Positions 58,704-64,000 of a DNA stretch of 64,000 nucleotides are shown here, in pieces. The stretch is from assembly GCF_964656455.1 (NCBI RefSeq), contig NC_135717.1, forward strand, positions 141,064,308 through 141,128,307. Reading direction: 5' to 3'. A program made the position numbers and the translations under genes. This DNA is from Halichoerus grypus (lineage: Eukaryota; Chordata; Mammalia; Carnivora; Phocidae). Below the pieces are notes generated by a model, which was not told the DNA's origin, did not search any database, and saw nothing but the letters and a program-made list of their open reading frames with translations. Numbering within the stretch: the first letter of the stretch is position 1; the number at the start of each line of letters is the position of its first letter.

Positions 58704-58941
58704 CTCTTGGATCCATTTTATTTTATTTTATTTTATTATTTATTTAAAGATTTATTTATTTATTTGAGAGAGAGAGAGAGTGCTAGCAGGGGGAGGGGCA
58801 GAGGGAGAGAAGCGGATTTCCCACTGAGCATGGAGCCCCAGGTGGGGCTTGATCTCATGACCCTGAGATCATCACCTGAGCCAAAATCAAGAGTCAGTTA
58901 ACCAACTGAGCCACACAATCGCTCCTCTTGGATCCATTTTA
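58704..58941 (-). mobile_element. Can-SINE with 17-bp TSD
   Basis: (TTTTA)n tail from 58721, GA body, tRNA-like part to 58924 with a diverged head. Perfect duplication ctcttggatccatttta at 58704-58720 and 58925-58941. Confidence 0.94.
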
Positions 58942-59139
58942 ATCAGGCTTTGTCCTCATTTAGCCACTAAAGCCACCAGTTAGCTCCACCTTGTTAAATT
59001 CTAATGATCAGCTCTCTGTTATCATCTTACATGAACTCGCAGAAGCATTTGATTAAATGATAACTCCCTTCTTGAAATATTTTCAATTTAGTTTTGGGCT
59101 GCTTCGTTCTTGACTGTATCACTGAAGGTCATGGTTTTT

Positions 59140-59515
59140 TGTTAGCTGTCAGCTGAAGACCGTGCTCCAATCCTACAGACCACCACAATTCCTTGCCATA
59201 TGGGCTTCTCTAACAAGGCTGCTTACTTCATCAAGACCCAGAAGAGAGTCTGTGACCTCAGCCCTCTTTACTTTTGGATGTTTCACCTGATTAAGTAGGC
59301 CCACCAGTATAGTCTTGCTTTTGATTAACTTAGAGCAGATTGATTTGGGACCTTAAAATTACATATCAAAATACCTTCACCTTGGCCATATTGTATTGGT
59401 TAGAAGCAAGTCACAGGTCTTGCCCACACTTGAAGAGTGGGGATTCTATAGGGCAGGAAACACTAAGAGATAGAAATCATAGGAGCCATCTTATAATTAT
59501 GTCTACTGTACTCCT
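59140..59515. mobile_element. Old repeat inserted in L2, family unassigned
   Basis: 'ccacaattccttgccatatgg', 'ttggttagaagcaagtcacag' and 'ttgcccacacttgaagagtg' belong to a known old interspersed repeat type, different from L2. Name not certain. Confidence 0.4.
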
Positions 59516-61110
59516 TATCTGTTTGATCTCTAAAATTGTAATTACTCGGGACTCAGTTCTTGTGTCCCTTTGTCTGTTATGCTGAATATCTTTTGCCTCT
59601 CCACATTTGCTTTCTCCCTTCTCTTCTTTGATTTGTGCCCTAAGAGGTGATTGGAGTACACTGTATCAACAGATTCCCTTGTTCTTGTGTTTCCTGTTGG
59701 TCATTGGCAAGAGGATGAAGTTGGGCTATTTATTCCTCTAGCCTCTTAACTACTGTGTTGCTTCCCTTGACTAAAAGTTATAGCTCTTGTCAGGGAGCCC
59801 TCTCCATTCAGCCACCTCCTTTATGTTCCCAGGAACTCCTACCTCCTCTTACCCCTTTAGGTTCCTGCTATTGGGGTAGTGAATCTACCTCATTATGTTT
59901 TACCCTAAACTCTACCACACCATTTAAATGACCCTTTGTTAGACTCTTCTCAAGTTATATGGTTGGAGTATGCTCCTTGGACTGATGGGTAAGTCTACGT
60001 GCTCTTCCTTGCTCATCTCATTGAGTCTCAAGGATTTAAATTTCATGATTCCACTGATGACTCCTAAAGTTTTATCCATAGCCTGGGCCTCTTCCTTGCA
60101 ATTCCTACTTGAAATTTCCACTTGGGTATCTTCTATATATCACAGACTTTACATGTCCCAAACCTCCAACTCTGATTCTCACCCAACTTCCAAGCTCAAA
60201 CCTGACCTCTCCACATACTTTCCAGTCTCAGTAAATGGTAATATCTTTCTTCCAGCTACAGAGGCCAAACAGTCTGGAGTTATTTTTGGCTTTCCCCTTT
60301 CTTTCACACTCCCCATTTGATCTAACAGCAATCCTCTTCTCTCTCTCTCTGTTCACATTTTAACCACTTCTTACCACCTCCACTGCTTTCATGTTGGTCT
60401 AAGCCATCATCATCTCTAACCTGGACTACTTGAATAGACTTCTAACTAGTTTCCTTGCCCCTTTCCATGCTCTTCACATTTCATTCCAGTCTTTTCTGAA
60501 CAAGGCTGTCATAATGATCTTTTCAATATGTAAGTCACATCTTGTCTCTTGTCTCCTCAAAATCCTTCGGTGGCTTCTCACCTCATAAGGAGTAAAAGCT
60601 GAAGACTTTAAAATGGCCTAGGTGATCTGGCCTTCTGCTACAGTTCTGACTTTGCTCTTACTACTCTTCTTGCTTACTCCATTCCTGTTTCCTTGCTGTT
60701 CCTTGAAGTGTTGTGCATGCCCCTGCCTCAAAGCCTTTGAACTCCCTGTGCCATCTGCCTGGGACATTTGTCCCTTACATATCTATGTGGCTGGCTCCCT
60801 CAAATAACACCTTTTCATTAAGTCTTCTCTGGCATTCTCTATAAATAGCATCCTTCCTTCCACTTCTGTGCTCTTTTTCCTCCTTACTTTAGTTTATTTT
60901 TTCTTCCTAGGACTTTTATCCTCTGAAGTACTATGCATTCTCTTGTTTATTTGTGATCTGTTTCTCATTCTGTTCTCCCCAACCCTGCAATTATAATGTA
61001 ACCTTAATACATTAGGGACTTTATTTTGTTTGCTCATTTTTCCCCAGCACCTAGGATGCTGCCTGGCATGTAGTACAGCTCAATAAATAGTCGTTGAGTA
61101 AATAATTGAG

Positions 61111-62036
61111 TTGCTTAATGAAAAAGTTTGTGTGATTAGGTATTATAGTGGTTTGGTAAACAACACCTATAAAATCTCTAGAGTTGCTTTGTTTGGGGGC
61201 TCCTGATCCATGGTAATGTTGGAGATAATGCTGATATGGTTATGGTGCTAGGGGGTCTTTGGATCAGTTCTGTTCTTAAGATTGTAATTTTTTCTCCTAC
61301 TTTCTCAGGTCCAACACTTCCTAATAAACCACAGTCCCTATCATCAAGTGAATTGTTGTTTAAGCCTCCTCCATGCTCATGGTGGTCCCAACACAGCTGC
61401 AGCTTCAGGCAGGATGCCTGCTTCTGGCTACTCATCTGCCTGAGCCTTCCTTGCTCACTACATTGCCTTTCTGTTCTGTTTCTGGTCCGTGGAGATTTTT
61501 ATCTTGATTCTGTACCCAGCTAATGTCATTGGGCTTTTATCTTTGTATACATTTCCAATCATGGCTGAGGGTTTGGAACAGAAAGGGCGTGGTAATTTAT
61601 GAACTCACTAAACCATCTTGACTAAAAGTCCCCATGAACTTCCAAACAATGTTCGAATTATTGCCAAATTTAAAATCTAGGAGATAGCACATAAAAATTC
61701 AGGTTTACAGTTTATCTTGAAAATTTGTAACATCTGGCAAAACCTGGCCTACATTTCTGCATAAGACAACTGAGTGGAGGTAAGTAAATACTAAGACCCT
61801 TCAGTGGGTCAAGTACTTTACAGGTTGCCAAGTTCTCACCACTGCACATTTTCTTAAACTTGATAGAGATGATTTCACTCCTTTGCCTTATCTGCCTAAC
61901 CCCTGTAGGCATTTTAATTTGTGACTGCTATTTTGGGTATAGGATGAGCTAAAGCATCAGGTAATTTATTAAGAGGTTAAAAACAAAACACCACCAAAAC
62001 CAAAAACACGTTTTTTATTTTGAATAGTATGTGTGA
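61111..62036. other. Unassigned sequence
   Basis: Opposed ORFs of 85 and 95 codons at 61178-61523 lack domains. No repeat recognised. Confidence 0.4.
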
Positions 62037-62068
62037 AATGGAGAGAGAGAGAGTGAGAGAGAGAGCAT
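62037..62068. repeat. (GA)n tract
   Basis: GAGA units with a GT interruption. Confidence 0.88.
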
Positions 62069-62800
62069 TCTATGTTTTTTCTCCCTAGTGCAAGTCTTTT
62101 CCAGTCCAAAATTTCCAAGCCTACTAAACCTGCAACTTTTCCATTTTAGGCTAGACTTCTTCCCTTAAATAAATTTCTTTTGGCTAAAACTCTGTATCAG
62201 GGAATACCCTGGAATTGAGTGAAGCCATTACACAGTGAGTAACACAGCACTGAGAATGTAAGGTGTCTATAAGATTTCTCCAATTCAAGAAAGAACTCTT
62301 TTGATGATACTGACAAGCTTTTCTTCCTAAATTGAACTGAGTAGTTATGAGAAACAGATTTTTCATGTATACAAGAATCTAGGTGATCAGCTCCTTTGGC
62401 CCAACTACTGCAAATATTCTTCCCAGAATATAAAAAGCATTTTTATACTTCTTGAATTATAAATTTCTGGTTTATACTGAATAGTGACCTTCTGTCCCCA
62501 AATGTACAAGTTTGTACAAGAGTAACCATGGAATGGACATTTGCCTAATTTATGTGATTTGTAGAATATCAGAAAAACCTACTGCTTCTCATGCTTTCCC
62601 TGCCAGTGAGTCAGGTGTTGAAAAGACAATATTTCTGATTTATTCAGGTTGATGTAATGAAGCTATTGTTGAATAGCAGCAAATAAATCCTCTTACGTTT
62701 GTGCCATTTGTCATGTCATTATAGATTTCAAGTTTGCAATGGTGGTTTACATAATGCTACTTGCTATTTTCTGAATACTCTGCCAGAAGACTTAATGACC
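62069..62800. other. Unassigned sequence
   Basis: No feature recognised. Confidence 0.4.
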
Positions 62801-62849
62801 CTATTACTTATTACTTACATACTTACTTATTACTTACTTAATACTTACC
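62801..62849. repeat. Imperfect TTAC/TTATTAC tandem repeat
   Basis: Mixed TTAC, TTATTAC and ATAC units in tandem. It distorts the C-terminus of a 62-codon ORF that is not a gene. Confidence 0.85.
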
Positions 62850-63465
62850 TGTGCCTAGGTAAGGGGGCTTGTTTGTGGTCCAGATAGATTAATTTTTGAA
62901 GTATGTTTTTGAAGTTATAATTGTAGTTCATTTTTCTGTTTTGTTGTTTCCCTTCCAAAAGTTAGAATTCCTTCAAAACATTTACTGATGTTTAATCTCT
63001 ACATTTCCAAGGGAGAGTCACATGGGACAAGTTTTAAAGAGAATCAAACATTAAGCACAAAAGTGAGCAATAAAATTAGATATTATTAATATTTGTCTAA
63101 TCTAAGTTTTTGTTTTTTCTCCTCAACGTGAGTTGGATCAATTCACCTTGAATTACATATGTTTTCATTTATCATTTTTATTTTTTTGTTGTTTGAATAC
63201 AAGTCTTGGTGGTTGATTTCATTCAACATTTGAGGAAATCTTTAACTGCTTGCTTAGGAATTAGAAGGCATGTTACAATTTCTTGGAAAGGTATGGTTCA
63301 TAGAATGAGTAGGAAAATGGACTTTGTGGATCTATCTATATCACCTGAGCCTATGGTTAGGTAATCTTGTTTGAGCTATCTAGATTTAAGAGTCTCCCTT
63401 AAGTCAGAGTAGGCTCTTTCTTTCCAGAAGTTCTAACAATTTCCTTTTCCCTACCTTACTATAAA
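62850..63465. other. Unassigned sequence
   Basis: No feature recognised. Confidence 0.4.
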
Positions 63466-63664
63466 CATATATATATATATATTTTTTTTTTTTGAGAGAG
63501 GGGGGAGTGGGGGATGGGCAGAGGGAGAGGGAAAGAGAGAACCTTAAGCAGGCTCAGTCCCAGCACAGAGCCCCACAAGGGGCTCCATCTCATAACCCTG
63601 TGATCATGACCTGAGCCAAAATCAGGAGTTGGATGCTTAATGGACTAAGTCACCCAGGTGCCCC
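63466..63664 (-). mobile_element. Can-SINE, TSD not found
   Basis: (TA)n and T run at 63466-63493, GA body, tRNA-like part with head ending cacccaggtgcccc at 63664. Diverged; flanking duplication not recognisable. Confidence 0.88.
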
Positions 63665-64000
63665 AGTTCACATATGTTTCAAGCTGAAAGCCCTCCATAT
63701 ATTTTTTTAAAAAATCACTCTACAGATTGGGGTAACCTGTCTTTTGAGGCTCTGGGATGTGTTGGAAGTTCATCTTAAAATTCCAACTGCAGTAGAGTTA
63801 TTCTTAAAAAGCAGCCCTGCCTTTTCTGCTTCCCTAGTAATAGTGTGGGTATCCCTTCACACTGAACTACAACCTACCTGATCAGGACCTACAAGGCATC
63901 TCCTTTAGTTAGACTTCTCAAGTGGCCAAGACACAGGGTCACTCAGGTAACCTCACACAAATCGGGTTATTTTGTAAAGACATGAGGAGATGAACATCTT
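63665..64000. other. Unassigned sequence to window end
   Basis: No feature recognised. Confidence 0.4.

Larger units (their letters stand above)
58420..61110 (+). mobile_element. Long L2 element with later insertions
   Basis: The last kilobase (about 60130-61105) is a clear L2 3' end: 'tctcagtaaatggtaatatc', 'agtctggagttatttttggc', 'ccatcatcatctctaacctgg', 'cctgcctcaaagcctttgaac', 'atctgcctgggacatttg', 'agcacctaggatgctgcctgg', 'caataaatagtcgttgagta'. The part before 59140 looks like the L2 reverse-transcriptase region, with weaker support. A Can-SINE and another old repeat interrupt it. ORFs here (58407-58901, 59970-60320) are not functional genes. Confidence 0.75.

Noticed and set aside
58407..58901. 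164-codon ORF as a gene
   Set aside because: It lies across an L2 remnant and runs into a minus-strand Can-SINE, whose sequence supplies its C-terminal third.

Overview
The window looks like gene-poor nuclear DNA from a carnivoran mammal. Nineteen insertions match the tRNA-Lys-derived Can-SINE (SINEC) pattern: a tRNA-like head with A- and B-box-like motifs, a CT-rich body and an AATAAA-rich A tail. Most are flanked by clear target-site duplications (TSDs). Can-SINEs are restricted to Carnivora. The body variant with a CCCACTCCCCCTGC-type segment and the young L1 3' UTR type lean towards an arctoid caniform (bear, seal or mustelid group). That last step rests on memory and is uncertain.

I found no convincing cellular protein-coding gene, tRNA, rRNA or other RNA gene. 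The only long coding remnants belong to L1 retrotransposons. The longest open stretch (26039-28285, minus) is L1 ORF2 endonuclease plus reverse transcriptase. The window is therefore either intergenic or deep intronic, and I cannot tell which.

Layout. 1-9.3 kb: mostly unassigned AT-rich DNA with two Can-SINEs, a CA repeat, a GATA-type repeat and a 150-base purine tract. 9.4-11.9 kb: an old minus-strand L1 ORF2 fragment carrying a small younger L1 tail. 12.2-12.7 kb: a MaLR (MLT1-like) solo LTR, followed by a MIR split by a Can-SINE and by AT/GT microsatellites containing a perfect palindrome. 17.0-18.7 kb: plus-strand L1 3' pieces in scrambled order. 20-23 kb: a MIR, a MER5-like element, a Can-SINE, an L2 and a hAT-like fragment. 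24.0-31.4 kb: a full-length minus-strand L1 with its own TSD, a GC-rich 5' UTR, decayed ORF1 (split by a Can-SINE) and decayed ORF2; it sits inside an older repeat. 31-43 kb: mostly unassigned, with an LTR fragment, two short L1 tails, a Tigger-type MITE, Can-SINEs and microsatellites. 43.4-46.7 kb: two MIRs, an old L1 and three Can-SINEs. 49.6-54.5 kb: L1 and MIR fragments and Can-SINEs. 54.6-58.3 kb: an old L1 interrupted first by a younger L1 and then by a nest of three Can-SINEs. 58.4-61.1 kb: a long L2. 61.1-64 kb: mostly unassigned plus one Can-SINE.

The insertions can be ordered from their nesting. MIR, L2, MER5, Tigger and MLT1 form the oldest layer, then old L1, then carnivoran L1, then Can-SINEs. 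No previously undescribed functional system is evident. The observations most worth checking are a 165-codon ORF antisense to the L1 5' UTR, a two-copy tandem block upstream of L1 ORF1, repeated microsatellite growth at one site in three L1 copies, and the SINE-in-SINE nest.
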